Numbered from the stretch's first letter, positions 23,991 to 32,689 are shown. The stretch is DNA of 64,000 nucleotides from CAYOXM01 sp964407925 (GCA_964407925.1 CAYOXM010000002.1:1-64000), one strand, 5' to 3'. Notes: generated by a model from the sequence alone, not told the origin. Made by a program: numbers and translations.

Positions 23991-25256
23991 ATGCAGTCCG
24001 CACTCCCGAATCCCAAGGACAAGCGCAAGAAGAACCGTTACGAGGTCGAGCCGCAGCTCGGCAGCCGCGCCGAACGGCCCGAAGAGAAGGAGACGCGTCC
24101 TGACGTAGAGGCGATGGAAACCGAGAAGGGCGCCGTATCGAACGTCGACGCCGGGTATGCCGGCGAGGTTTCGTCGTACTTCAACGAGCGTCGAAAGGTC
24201 GCCGACGTCACGGACGCGCAGGACACGGAGTATTTCGACTACGACGCATTCCTTGCCGAGGAGCAACGTTCGCTTGAGAAACTGGCCAACCCCGAGACTG
24301 CGGCGAAACTCCAACCGAAGGACGTCGCGTTCGCGCTCGGCGATCTTGCGGGCACGATGAGTGCCAAGAACCCCGAACGGAAAGTGAACGTCACCGGCGA
24401 CGACGCGAAGGACGCGGCGGCGCAGCGCGAACACGACGCCAGTCGCAGGCTCTTCATGGATTCGGCGAAGAAGATCTTCCCGAACGTGAGCGCCGACGCC
24501 GGCGACATGGGCAACGAAGTGGCGAGGACCGCCGAACGGCTGAGTTTCGCCGCCGACGCGTCCTTCATTCCCGATCTTGCGCCGGCCGACCTGCAGAGGA
24601 TGTTCGACGACGACCCCGAGGCGCTCGCCGAAAAGCTCGACGAGGTCCTGGAAAAGACGGGGGATCTGATGCAGACGCGCGCACGGATGTCGTTCGACCT
24701 CCAGGACGGCAAGCGGCGCGTCGAGGCCGACGCCCACCTTGCCGCGGGGACGGAGATGTACTACAAACTTCAGCTCCTTCGCGACAAGGTGCGCGAGAAG
24801 CAGTATGGCCGGCCGGACATCGCCGCGAACGAGCAGCGCAAGGTCGACGAGATGCGCCGCGCGTTCGACGGCGGAACCGCGGAGGAGAAGAAGGATGACG
24901 CGGTCGCGCAGCGCGCGCTCGAGACGGCGAAGGCGGGAGGGGCCGGCGGCGAGGCGCTCCGCGACGCATGGAACGGCGACGGAGCGAAGCTCGCGGCGCG
25001 CATGGACCGTCTCACGGAACGCGCGAAGGCGATGACGGAGGAGAAGCTCAAGGACGACCGGCATCCGCTGTCACGCACGGACGCCGTCAGGCTTTCGCTC
25101 AGGCAGTGCTACGGCGACCTCCTTCCGGCAGAACGCAAGGCGTTCGAGGATGCCGCGAACAAGGAGACGGCCGAGAGGGAACGCGATGAAAATCCGGAGG
25201 TCGTTTCCGGCGAAAAGCTGTACGTCGAGTTCATGGCGAAGCTCGTTCGGGAATGA
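23991..25256 (+). CDS. Large charged helical protein, unknown
   Basis: A 421-residue soluble protein, very rich in Glu, Asp, Lys, Arg and Ala. It has no signal peptide, membrane helix or cysteine cluster. Segments such as MFDDDPEALAEKLDEVLEKTGDL and ETAERERDENPEVV suggest long helices or coiled coils. The N-terminus is basic (PNPKDKRKKNRYEVE). It could be a structural or scaffold protein. Its composition resembles the N-terminal half of the 45377-47647 protein, but I cannot prove homology. It has a leaderless-type start. Confidence 0.7.
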   Translation: MQSALPNPKDKRKKNRYEVEPQLGSRAERPEEKETRPDVEAMETEKGAVSNVDAGYAGEVSSYFNERRKVADVTDAQDTEYFDYDAFLAEEQRSLEKLANPETAAKLQPKDVAFALGDLAGTMSAKNPERKVNVTGDDAKDAAAQREHDASRRLFMDSAKKIFPNVSADAGDMGNEVARTAERLSFAADASFIPDLAPADLQRMFDDDPEALAEKLDEVLEKTGDLMQTRARMSFDLQDGKRRVEADAHLAAGTEMYYKLQLLRDKVREKQYGRPDIAANEQRKVDEMRRAFDGGTAEEKKDDAVAQRALETAKAGGAGGEALRDAWNGDGAKLAARMDRLTERAKAMTEEKLKDDRHPLSRTDAVRLSLRQCYGDLLPAERKAFEDAANKETAERERDENPEVVSGEKLYVEFMAKLVRE

Positions 25257-25282
25257 AAAAAGAAGGCCTCGGGCCTTCTTGC
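25254..25282 (-). terminator. Terminator
   Basis: AAGAAGGCC-TCG-GGCCTTCTT. The T-run is on the minus strand (end of the 88-residue gene); the stem may also stop plus-strand transcripts. Confidence 0.8.
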
Positions 25283-25292
25283 GGAGCGCGGG

Positions 25293-25559
25293 TCACGGCG
25301 TGCGGTAACGGATGATCCGCCAAGCGTGCATGCCACCGTTGCCGAAGTGGAACTTGAGCATGAGGTAACCGCCCTTTGCGACATCTTCTACTTCGGCGGT
25401 CGGCGCGACCGCCTTCAGGATTTCGGTCGCGCGGGCGATGGACATGACCTTGCCGTCGAGGCCGTCGGCCACGACCTTGAGCTGGAGCGGGAGCGGTACG
25501 GCAGCGCCGCCGATGCCGGGATGCGGGGCGTAGAAGTACTTCCGCGTATCGTCGTTCAT
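25293..25559 (-). CDS. Small conserved-looking hypothetical protein
   Basis: An 88-residue soluble protein: PGIGGAAVPLPLQLKVVADG, then a helix (SIARATEILKAVAPTAEVEDV) and a C-terminal strand pair (GGYLMLKFHFGNGGMHAWRIIRY). There is no metal or catalytic motif. The start at 25559 is supported by a GGAGG ribosome binding site 4 bases upstream, and the gene ends at a dedicated terminator, so it is probably expressed. It is divergent from the methyltransferase-fold gene at 25629. Confidence 0.68.
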   Translation of the reverse strand: MNDDTRKYFYAPHPGIGGAAVPLPLQLKVVADGLDGKVMSIARATEILKAVAPTAEVEDVAKGGYLMLKFHFGNGGMHAWRIIRYRTP

Positions 25560-25628
25560 GGAACCTCCGAGAAAGGGCCGCGATCAGCCTAGCAGCGTGT
25601 CATCACTTCTGTCATCACCCCTCGTCGC

Positions 25629-26261
25629 ATGTGGTTATACGAAAGGAGGAAGTACGCCTCCGAAAAGAACGGCAAAATCACCTGTCGGAAGCTCTTCGGC
25701 CGCTGGGAGATTTTCGTCGGCGGCTTTCATGAGACGTCGCGGTACCTCCGCGCGGTATGGCGCGACGCCTATGCCAGGCTGCCGGCGGACTTTTCCCCCC
25801 GCAGAATACTGATTTTCGGACTGGCGGGAGGGGACAACGTCGTCCTTCTCAACGAACGGTTTCCCGCCGGGCGCGTTACCGCGGTCGAGTGGGACCCGGT
25901 GATGGTGCGCATCGCGGATGAACTGCAAATCTTTCCGCCCGAACTTCGGCCGGACGTGATCGTCGCGGACGGCCGTGACGCCGTCGCGACCCTCGCGGCC
26001 GGCGCTTACGACCTCGTCCTCGTCGACATGTTCCGTGGCCCGCGCGTCGCCCAGACCTCGTATTCCCCGGAATTCCTGTCCGGCTTACGACGCATCGTCG
26101 CGCCGGGCGGCTTCATTTTTGCGAACGGCTTCGCCGAACCGCAATTGTTCGAGGCCGTCGGTCGCCATTTCACGGCCGTGGCGACCTGGAAGACGAAGAA
26201 CAACAGGATGGCATTGTTCCGCAAGCCCCTTGCGGAGGTCGGGGAGGGCGCGGTACGCTAA
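25629..26261 (+). CDS. Spermidine-synthase-fold SAM-binding protein
   Basis: A 210-residue Rossmann-fold protein. After a beta-rich N-terminus, ILIFGLAGGDNVVLLNERFPAG forms the SAM/dcSAM-binding motif I. Then come RVTAVEWDPVMVRIADEL (acidic loop), VIVADGRDAV and YDLVLVDMFRGPRVAQTSYS. This order matches spermidine synthase relatives, but no polyamine-specific motif can be confirmed, so a methyltransferase is equally possible. The frame ends at TAA 26259-26261, which overlaps the -10 box of the next short frame. Confidence 0.75.
   Translation: MWLYERRKYASEKNGKITCRKLFGRWEIFVGGFHETSRYLRAVWRDAYARLPADFSPRRILIFGLAGGDNVVLLNERFPAGRVTAVEWDPVMVRIADELQIFPPELRPDVIVADGRDAVATLAAGAYDLVLVDMFRGPRVAQTSYSPEFLSGLRRIVAPGGFIFANGFAEPQLFEAVGRHFTAVATWKTKNNRMALFRKPLAEVGEGAVR
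26254..26259 (+). promoter_or_regulatory. -10 box before short leader frame
   Basis: TACGCT with 8 bases before ATG 26268, the same spacing and CCT-ATG context as at 41253. Confidence 0.5.
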
Positions 26262-26267
26262 ATGCCT

Positions 26268-26336
26268 ATGGTGCGCACGACCCGAAACGCCATGACCGGC
26301 GAGTATTATCCTCACGGAGGGCTGGCTTCGTATTGA
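26268..26336 (+). CDS. Candidate Tyr-containing leader peptide upstream of phhA
   Basis: A 22-codon frame, MVRTTRNAMTGEYYPHGGLA plus Ser-Tyr and TGA, starting at the predicted start site of a leaderless promoter. Adjacent Tyr codons lie at 26304-26309 and a third at 26331. A terminator hairpin follows at 26363-26385, just before phenylalanine hydroxylase, whose product is tyrosine. The bases GGGCTG (26319-26324) can pair with CGGCCC (26361-26366) in the terminator arm. This layout fits a transcription attenuator sensing tyrosyl-tRNA, but that is inference only. Confidence 0.4.
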   Translation: MVRTTRNAMTGEYYPHGGLASY

Positions 26337-26362
26337 GCGACTCGCATCGCCTCACGGAGACG

Positions 26363-26385
26363 GCCCCGGACTACCGGGGCTTTTT
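26363..26385 (+). terminator. Terminator or attenuator hairpin before phhA
   Basis: GCCCCGG-ACTA-CCGGGGC followed by five T residues, 10 bases before ATG 26396. It could end the preceding unit or control phhA by attenuation. Confidence 0.75.
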
Positions 26386-26395
26386 CATTCCATCC

Positions 26396-27220
26396 ATGCC
26401 TCAAGAAATCGTCGAAAGCATAGTCCTCCTCGATCTCGACCACCCCGGCGCGAACGATCCCGCGTACCGTCGTCGTCGTGACGACATCGCCGCGCTGACC
26501 GGCGCGTGGCGGCGCGACCCTTCGCGCATCCCTGACGTGGCCTACACCGACGAGGAAAGGGAGACGTGGCGTTGCGTCGTGTCACGGCTCGAAGCCAAGC
26601 ATGAGGGTCGGGCGAGTGCCGCGTACCTGCGCGCAAAACGGTCCCTCGACATCGTTCCCGAGCGCGTACCGCAGCTTTCCGAACTGGATGCCGTCCTCGC
26701 TCGTCGTCACGGTTTTCGCCTTGCGCCCGTCGAGGGACTCATCGAATCGCGCGCGTTCCTCGGCGCCCTCGGTGACGGTGTCATGCGCTGCACGCAGTAC
26801 TTGCGGCATTCCTCGCGGCCGGAGTACACCCCCGAACCCGATCTCGTGCACGAGGTCGTCGGGCACGTGCCGACGTTCACCGATGCCGAGTTCGTCGCTT
26901 ACACGAAACTTGTCGGCCGTGCCTCACATTCGGCGACGCCGGCGCAGCTCACTCAGCTCGAACGGCTGTACTGGTTCACCATCGAGTTCGGGCTTGTCAG
27001 GGAACAGGGCGAACTGAAAGCCTTCGGCGCGGGACTGCTCTCGTCGCTCGGGGAAATCGACCACTGCCTCGGCCCCGAGGTCGAGCGGCGTCCGTTCGCG
27101 ATGGCGGAAGTGCTCGATACGCCTTTCGATTTTTCCGCCATGCAGCCGAAGCTCTTCGTCATCGATTCTTTCGCTCAACTTAGGAAAGAAACGGAGGGGC
27201 TCCTCCGGTCGTTTCGATGA
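26396..27220 (+). CDS. phhA: Phenylalanine 4-hydroxylase (monomeric bacterial type)
   Basis: A 274-residue aromatic amino acid hydroxylase with only the catalytic domain. DHPGANDPAYRRRRDDIA opens the conserved part. The iron ligands are His152 and His157 in PDLVHEVVGHVPTFTD and Glu197 in YWFTIEFGLV. It converts phenylalanine to tyrosine with O2 and a pterin. No ribosome binding site precedes ATG 26396. A TTG at 26333, in frame and overlapping the leader stop with GGAGGG 11 bases upstream, is an alternative start that would read through the hairpin. Confidence 0.93.
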   Translation: MPQEIVESIVLLDLDHPGANDPAYRRRRDDIAALTGAWRRDPSRIPDVAYTDEERETWRCVVSRLEAKHEGRASAAYLRAKRSLDIVPERVPQLSELDAVLARRHGFRLAPVEGLIESRAFLGALGDGVMRCTQYLRHSSRPEYTPEPDLVHEVVGHVPTFTDAEFVAYTKLVGRASHSATPAQLTQLERLYWFTIEFGLVREQGELKAFGAGLLSSLGEIDHCLGPEVERRPFAMAEVLDTPFDFSAMQPKLFVIDSFAQLRKETEGLLRSFR

Positions 27221-27223
27221 TGG

Positions 27224-27229
27224 TATACT
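27224..27229 (+). promoter_or_regulatory. Extended -10 box of leaderless gene
   Basis: TGG-TATACT with 9 bases before ATG 27239 and only 3 before ATG 27233. Confidence 0.6.
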
Positions 27230-27238
27230 GTCATGCGT

Positions 27239-28057
27239 ATGAGAAAAATCATCCTCAGGCGGGCAATCCCCGTTATCGCAATCGTCGTCATTGCTTCGGT
27301 CGTCATGGCCCTGCAGTCGGTGCGTCGTGCCGAGCGTTCTGCGTCCGTTCCCACGAACGCAGCCGCCCTCAAGGGCGAGGCCGGCAACCCCGACATCGTG
27401 GCGGAAATGGTCACGTACCACGGAACGACGCGCGGCTTCTACGCCGCGCCGAACGGCTACGGCGACGAACCCGGCGTCGTGATGATTCACGAGTGGTGGG
27501 GCTTGAACGACGGCATCAAGGAACAGGCGCGGACTCTCGCAGCGAAAGGATTCGCCGTCTTGGCCGTCGACTTATATGACGGCAGGGTCGCCGCGACCCC
27601 CGAAGAGGCGCGCGCGTACGTTTCCGGCGTCAAACCCGAAGCGGCGGTCGCGAACATGCGCGACGCCGTGGCCTTCTTGCGCGGCAAGGGCGCTTCCAGG
27701 ATCGCATCGCTCGGGTGGTGTTTCGGCGGCGGACAATCGCTGCAACTCGCGCTTTCCGGCGAAAAGCTGGACGCGACGGTCATTTACTACGGTTCCCTGA
27801 CCGATGACGAGAAAAAGCTTTCGGCGATGAAGTGGCCCGTGCTCGGCATTTTCGGCGACAAGGACCAGTCGATTACGGTCGATAGCGTGCGCAAATTCGA
27901 AGGTGCGCTCAGCCGTCTCGGCACCGAGAAGGAGATATACGTCTTCCCCGGCGTCGGCCACGCTTTCGCGAATCCGTCCGGGGCGAACTACGCGCCGAAC
28001 GAGACCAAGGAGGCCTGGGACAAGACGGTGACGTTTCTCATGAAGCATTTGAAGTAG
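27239..28057 (+). CDS. Exported dienelactone hydrolase family protein
   Basis: A protein of about 272 residues with an N-terminal signal anchor (about 6-24) and an alpha/beta-hydrolase domain of the DLH family. GVVMIHEWWGLNDGIKEQAR forms the oxyanion region, GWCFGGGQS holds the Cys nucleophile, FGDKDQSI the acidic residue and PGVGHAFANPSG the His. The Cys-Asp-His triad and HEWWG are diagnostic. The usual substrate is dienelactone, but close relatives cleave other small esters. ATG 27239 fits the promoter better than 27233. The transglycosylase gene follows after 4 bases. Confidence 0.9.
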   Translation: MRKIILRRAIPVIAIVVIASVVMALQSVRRAERSASVPTNAAALKGEAGNPDIVAEMVTYHGTTRGFYAAPNGYGDEPGVVMIHEWWGLNDGIKEQARTLAAKGFAVLAVDLYDGRVAATPEEARAYVSGVKPEAAVANMRDAVAFLRGKGASRIASLGWCFGGGQSLQLALSGEKLDATVIYYGSLTDDEKKLSAMKWPVLGIFGDKDQSITVDSVRKFEGALSRLGTEKEIYVFPGVGHAFANPSGANYAPNETKEAWDKTVTFLMKHLK

Positions 28058-28061
28058 CACG

Positions 28062-29558
28062 ATGGCACGCATTGAACGAGGAAATCCGTTCGCCACGCTG
28101 ACTGCGGCGTTCCTGGGGCTGTCGCTCCTGTTTCCGGCATTGCCGGCGGCCGCGCAGGAAGTGCCGTCCGCGGAACCTCCTCCGGCGGCGGCCGCGCCGG
28201 TCCGTCCGCCGTCGCTCATGGACGCGGTCCGTCGCGCCAAACCGCTCCTCGAGGAGCGGCGGAAGGAGCGTGTGGCGCTGCAGAAGCAACCCTACGTCGT
28301 CGCCGCTCGTCCCGCGGCCGTCGACATCGTGCTTGCGGTATGGGATCGCGACACGGACCAGATTACGCTGGTCGATGCGGAAAAAAGCGGTTCACGGCTC
28401 ACCGTTAAACCTCCGTCAGCGCTCAGGATAAAGGTGACGTTCGACAGTCGCGTCTACTCGCAGTATGCGCTTCCGCCGGAAGACAACGCCGTCGTCGTCG
28501 GCGTCGTTTACCCCAGTTTCACGAAAGTTACGGTAAAGAAAAAAACGGCTTATGAGGGGCGCGACGTCGTGTACGTCCCGTATACGAAGGAGTTTTTCGT
28601 GCCTGAAGTGCTTTCCGCCGGCTCCGACTACCTGTCATTCCTCATCCAGGACGCGTTCGACGAGCTTCGTGCGAAGGGCATCCGTTCCCGCGCCTTTCCG
28701 GACAAGCTGGTCGCCGACGTCATCGATCCGTACCTCATCAAGTCCATCGTCGTCATCGAGCATACCGATCATGCCTCGCTCCTGCGCGAAGACAATCCCG
28801 AACGGACGCTCGGCATTTTCCTCGCCAAGCTCGCGCTGAACGGCGATGACGCGTTCGGCGTCGATCGGTCGACTGCGGGCGCGGTCGGCCTCGTGCAGTT
28901 CATACCGTCGACCTATTCGCTGTACGTGAAGAACCGGAAGGACCTCGAGCTCATTCCCGACTTCGCGCGCGGCATGGCGGACCACAAGAACGCCGTGAAG
29001 GCGGAGGTAGCCTATCTTGATCAGAGCTTGGCCGAACTGCCGCAAAAGGTCCGGGACACCTACCTCGGCGACAAGGTGAAGGCGGCGGAGTTCCTCGCCG
29101 CGGCCTACAACGGCGGTTCGACCCGCGTGAAGAGGGCGATTGCCGCGTTCGGGGAAGACTGGGCGAGTTCGCGCGCCGCGCCGCTCGCCTCGGCACGCGC
29201 CGAGTACGACCGGCTCATCGTGCGCGGCGAGGCCGTGAAGGCGAAGATGCGCAAGGCGGACGCGAAGTCCCTTGCGAAGCTCGAGGCCGAGCTCGCCGAC
29301 ATCCGAAGGACGTACAAGCCGATCAAGGCGAAAATCGCGCAATACGAGTCCGCGGCGCTGAGGACGGAGACGGTCAATTACGTCGCCAAACTTCGCGCGA
29401 CCTACGGCATGTTCACGGCGGGGATGTTCGCGACGCCGAATGCCCCGTCTGGCGCCCTGCCGGCCCGCGCGGTATCGACGGATCGGCCCGCGCCATTGGC
29501 GCTCGTCCCCGCCGCGCAAATCTGTTTCGGCGACGGCGGCTGCGCGGCAGCGCAATGA
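28062..29558 (+). CDS. Secreted lytic-transglycosylase-like protein
   Basis: A 498-residue exported protein with a signal peptide (residues 1-31, ending PAAAQ) and a Pro/Ala linker. A lysozyme-fold region spans about 215-380: candidate catalytic Glu233 in SIVVIEHTDH, then STAGAVGLVQFIPSTYSLYV and EFLAAAYNGGSTRVKRAI, which match SLT-family motifs. A long coiled-coil segment follows (RKADAKSLAKLEAELADIRR). It probably cleaves peptidoglycan, perhaps for pilus or wall remodelling, since a pilin gene is 3 bases downstream. Cys pair near the C-terminus (ICFGDGGC). Confidence 0.82.
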   Translation: MARIERGNPFATLTAAFLGLSLLFPALPAAAQEVPSAEPPPAAAAPVRPPSLMDAVRRAKPLLEERRKERVALQKQPYVVAARPAAVDIVLAVWDRDTDQITLVDAEKSGSRLTVKPPSALRIKVTFDSRVYSQYALPPEDNAVVVGVVYPSFTKVTVKKKTAYEGRDVVYVPYTKEFFVPEVLSAGSDYLSFLIQDAFDELRAKGIRSRAFPDKLVADVIDPYLIKSIVVIEHTDHASLLREDNPERTLGIFLAKLALNGDDAFGVDRSTAGAVGLVQFIPSTYSLYVKNRKDLELIPDFARGMADHKNAVKAEVAYLDQSLAELPQKVRDTYLGDKVKAAEFLAAAYNGGSTRVKRAIAAFGEDWASSRAAPLASARAEYDRLIVRGEAVKAKMRKADAKSLAKLEAELADIRRTYKPIKAKIAQYESAALRTETVNYVAKLRATYGMFTAGMFATPNAPSGALPARAVSTDRPAPLALVPAAQICFGDGGCAAAQ

Positions 29559-29561
29559 CCT

Positions 29562-30062
29562 ATGCGACCCGTGGGCAGGGGATTCTCGCTCATCGAGATG
29601 CTGGTGGTCGTCGCCATCATCGGCGTCCTGTCGACCGTCGTGATGTTTGCGGTCTCCACGGTGACGAAGAAAGGGCGGGACGCGAAACGCAAGGCGACGG
29701 TTTCTCAGATCGGGCGATTTTTCGCCGGCGAAACCTGTTTTATGCCGGAGAGCGGGCCGGGGCAATACGACATCGCGGACCTTTGGATTGAAATACAGGC
29801 GAAAAATCCGCAGTACGCGCAATTCCTCGCGGCAATTCCCTATGATCCGCTCGCGCGGACGTCGGGAACGTCGAGATACGGATACACGGTAAGCCAAGAC
29901 GGAGACGCGTGCGCGCTCTACGCGAACCTCGAGTTCGGCGGGGAACCGACGACGCTCGATGGTTTGCCGGGGCCCACACCGGGCGCCGGCTCCGGAGTGC
30001 TCAAGGGCACGACGGACGGTCCGAACGGCACCCCTGTCTGGTTCCAAATCACCAATAAATAA
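29562..30062 (+). CDS. Type IV pilin/type II secretion pseudopilin-like protein
   Basis: A 166-residue protein with a class III leader. GRGFSLIEMLVVVAIIGVLS has the prepilin peptidase site after Gly and Glu at mature position 5, followed by the hydrophobic helix. The globular part includes AKRKATVSQIGRFFAG and two Cys residues (TCFMP, DACALY) that may form a disulfide. It ends with a Gly/Pro-rich tail. It should be assembled into a surface fibre. It is the last gene of a unit with the hydrolase and transglycosylase. Confidence 0.92.
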   Translation: MRPVGRGFSLIEMLVVVAIIGVLSTVVMFAVSTVTKKGRDAKRKATVSQIGRFFAGETCFMPESGPGQYDIADLWIEIQAKNPQYAQFLAAIPYDPLARTSGTSRYGYTVSQDGDACALYANLEFGGEPTTLDGLPGPTPGAGSGVLKGTTDGPNGTPVWFQITNK

Positions 30063-30065
30063 AAT

Positions 30066-30096
30066 AACCCCCACACCAATGCATTGGTGTGGGGGC
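30066..30096. terminator. Bidirectional terminator, perfect palindrome
   Basis: CCCCCACACCAATGCATTGG, continuing symmetrically to 30094, between convergent genes. T-rich flanks are stronger on the minus strand. Confidence 0.85.
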
Positions 30097-30103
30097 GTTC
30101 GTT

Positions 30104-31957
30104 TCAGGGATTGACGCCCATCTCCTTCGAGAGCGCCTCGGCTTCCGCGACCATGCGGCCCATGCTCACCTCGATGCCGGCCGCCCAGAACTTCGGGTCA
30201 GTCGGATCGAGGCCGAAGGGCGCGAGGAGCGCGACGCAGTCCTTGGTGCTGCCGGCGCGCAGCAGGTCCAGGTAGAGCGGCTCGAACCGTTCGCCGAGCC
30301 GCTCGCGCGCCGCGTAGAGCGACTGCGTGAGCAGCTCGCCGAACGCGTAGGCGTAGACGTAGAACGGGCGGTGGAAGTGCGAGATGTACGCCCAGAGGTG
30401 CTCGGTGTCCTCGTAGGTGAACACTTCGCCGGATTCCCCGTAGTACCGCCGCGTCACTTCGGACCAGAGCTTGTCGAGGTCTTCGGCGGAGCGCCGCTCG
30501 GTCTCGAGGCGGACAAACGCGTCCCCGTCGTGGCCGTGAAGCGCGCGCTCGAAGTCCGAGAAGCTGATCTGCCGGACGACGGTGTTGGTGATGCCGTCGA
30601 GCTTGTCCATGACGAGCGAGAGTACCGCCTTCGCGTCGCCCTTCTTCGCGAGTTCGGCCTTCAGGAAGTTGAAGGTCGTCATTTCGCCGAAGACCGAGGC
30701 GGTTTCGGCGTACGCCATCGGCGCGTGCATCTGGAGCTCGCCTTGCGTTTCGCCGGCCAGGAGCCCGTGGACGCCGTGACCGAGCTCGTGCGCCAGCGTC
30801 ATCACGTCATCGCTTGTCCCCAGGAAATTGAGGAAGGTGAACGAGACGGGCTTGCCGCCGGGGAGGCAGATGGAGTAGTTGTACGCGCCGCCCTGCTTGC
30901 CCGGCTGCGCGGGCGCGTCGATGCGACGGGCCGCGATCGTTTGCTCGACGAGAGATGCCAGCGTCGGACTGAAACTCCTGTACGCGGCGACGACCGTCGA
31001 CACGGCCTTGTCCCAAGGGACGATCGTGGCGTCGGCGAACGGCATCGGGGCGTTACGATCGCTCCAGCGGAGCGTCTTCATGCCGAGATGCGCGGCCTTC
31101 AGGCGGTAGTAGCGGCGCGCGAGCGGCGCGGCGACGTCCCGTACGGCGGCATGGAGCGACTCCACCACCGCATCCGGGATCCTGCTGCTCTTGTTCCGCG
31201 ACTCCATCGGGTGCTTGTAGCCGCGCTCGCGATCCTCGACCTCTTTCGAGGCGGAAACCATGTGCAGCGTCTGCGCGGAATACTTGGCGAACGCGCCACC
31301 GAGCCCCGCGTTGACCGCCTTCATCGCTTCGGCGCGCGTCGCGCCGTCCGGATCGTTGTTCATGAGACTCACCATCTCGGTGAGCGTCTTCGATTCGCCG
31401 CGGAAGGGGAACCGGAGGTCCGCCTCCACCTCGTCGAAAAACTCCGACCAGGCGCCGGCGCCGAACTGGCCGCGCTTGGTGAGCGCGCCCTCGACCTCCT
31501 CCTTGAGCAGGTGCGGCTTGAAGACGCGAGCAAGCGAAATCCACGGCGCATGGCGCGCGACGGTCGCGTCATTCGCGACGAGCGACGCGACCACGTCGTC
31601 GCCGAGCGCCACGAGTTCGTGATCGAAGAAGTTGAGATACTCGCCGGACGCGAGGTTCATCGCCTTCTCGGTTTTCGCCATCGCCTTCTTCACCGCGTCG
31701 TCCGCGGTGTTCACCGAGGAGCGCAGGAACAGGTACACCTGGATCTTGTTGCCGAGCGACGCAAGGTTCGCGTAGTCGGCGATCGCCTTGCCGAGCGTTT
31801 CGGCGAGGCGTCCCTTGTGTTCCGCGTGGAACGCCTTCGCGGCCGCGACCCACGTCTCAACGTCGGAAAAGAGCTTGGGGTCGGTCGGTCCGGAATACAG
31901 GAAAGAGAGGTCCCAGCGGACGTCCTCGGCACCGGTACGCTTGTCCTTGTCGGTCAT
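30104..31957 (-). CDS. pepF: M3 family oligoendopeptidase F
   Basis: A 617-residue cytosolic zinc metallopeptidase. The catalytic motif is TLAHELGHGVHGLLAGETQG with the downstream Glu in MAYAETASVFGEM. NYSICLPGGKPVSFTFLNF and HFHRPFYVYAYAFGELL are conserved M3B blocks. It degrades short peptides. ATG 31957 is preferred because GGAGGAT lies directly upstream; an ATG at 31969 would include the ribosome binding site. A TTGACA -35 lies at about 32027-32022 on the minus strand. It is divergent from the YgjP-like gene. Confidence 0.95.
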   Translation of the reverse strand: MTDKDKRTGAEDVRWDLSFLYSGPTDPKLFSDVETWVAAAKAFHAEHKGRLAETLGKAIADYANLASLGNKIQVYLFLRSSVNTADDAVKKAMAKTEKAMNLASGEYLNFFDHELVALGDDVVASLVANDATVARHAPWISLARVFKPHLLKEEVEGALTKRGQFGAGAWSEFFDEVEADLRFPFRGESKTLTEMVSLMNNDPDGATRAEAMKAVNAGLGGAFAKYSAQTLHMVSASKEVEDRERGYKHPMESRNKSSRIPDAVVESLHAAVRDVAAPLARRYYRLKAAHLGMKTLRWSDRNAPMPFADATIVPWDKAVSTVVAAYRSFSPTLASLVEQTIAARRIDAPAQPGKQGGAYNYSICLPGGKPVSFTFLNFLGTSDDVMTLAHELGHGVHGLLAGETQGELQMHAPMAYAETASVFGEMTTFNFLKAELAKKGDAKAVLSLVMDKLDGITNTVVRQISFSDFERALHGHDGDAFVRLETERRSAEDLDKLWSEVTRRYYGESGEVFTYEDTEHLWAYISHFHRPFYVYAYAFGELLTQSLYAARERLGERFEPLYLDLLRAGSTKDCVALLAPFGLDPTDPKFWAAGIEVSMGRMVAEAEALSKEMGVNP

Positions 31958-32076
31958 CGAATCCTCCATGACGGTCGTTGAGAAAAGACCATGGCGGCAT
32001 GGTCGTGAATATGCGTCATTGTGTCAAATCCGGCGGTTTGCGCCAACCCGTCGTTTTCCGACGCCGCGATTTGGGG

Positions 32077-32082
32077 TACGCT
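32077..32082 (+). promoter_or_regulatory. -10 box of leaderless gene
   Basis: TACGCT with 6 bases before ATG 32089. Confidence 0.5.
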
Positions 32083-32088
32083 ACGCGC

Positions 32089-32655
32089 ATGAAGGACGTA
32101 TTCGTCATGGGGGATGGCAGCAAAAGCATCGCCATCGAACGGAAGCGAAACCCCCGCGGCCGGCGGGCTTGGCTGACGGTGCATCCCGACGGACGCGCCG
32201 TGTTGTCGCTGCCGCGCTGGATGGACGACGCCGAGGCCGAGCGGTTCGTTCGCGCGCAGGAGGCGTGGCTGCGGAGGCAGTTGGCTCGCGTCAGCCGGTT
32301 CAAGCATGACACCTTTCTTCCGCACGACCGGCGTTCGTATCTCGCGCGGAAAGAAGAGGCACGGGCGCTCGTCCACGCATGCATAGAAAAGGTGAACGCC
32401 GCGTACGGCCTCAGTTTCGGACGCGTGTTCATCAAGGATCTGCGACGGAATTGGGGCAGCTGCTCGGAAAAGGGGAACCTGAATTTCAATTACAAGCTCG
32501 TATACCTGCCCGTTCGGCTCGCGGAGTATGTCGTTGCGCACGAATTGTGCCACCTCGCGCATTTCGACCACTCGGAAAAATTTTGGACGCTCGTGGCGCG
32601 GACGTTCCCCGATCACCGCGAACTGCGCCGGACGCTTCGGACGTACCACTCCTGA
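32089..32655 (+). CDS. YgjP/M48-type metallopeptidase (DUF45)
   Basis: A 188-residue protein of the YgjP family. RRNWGSCSEKGNLNFNYKL is the family's central block, and VVAHELCHLAHFDHSEKFW carries the HExxH zinc site plus the third ligand region. YgjP-like proteins are predicted zinc proteases; some are annotated as UTP pyrophosphatases. There is no signal peptide. The start sits 6 bases after a -10 box. It converges on a lipoprotein gene. Confidence 0.92.
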   Translation: MKDVFVMGDGSKSIAIERKRNPRGRRAWLTVHPDGRAVLSLPRWMDDAEAERFVRAQEAWLRRQLARVSRFKHDTFLPHDRRSYLARKEEARALVHACIEKVNAAYGLSFGRVFIKDLRRNWGSCSEKGNLNFNYKLVYLPVRLAEYVVAHELCHLAHFDHSEKFWTLVARTFPDHRELRRTLRTYHS

Positions 32656-32662
32656 CGGCAAA

Positions 32663-32686
32663 GAAAAAAGCCCGCGTGCGGGCTCG
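32663..32686 (-). terminator. Terminator
   Basis: AGCCCGC-AC-GCGGGCT then a T-run on the minus strand, ending the lipoprotein gene. Confidence 0.85.
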
Positions 32687-32689
32687 GTT

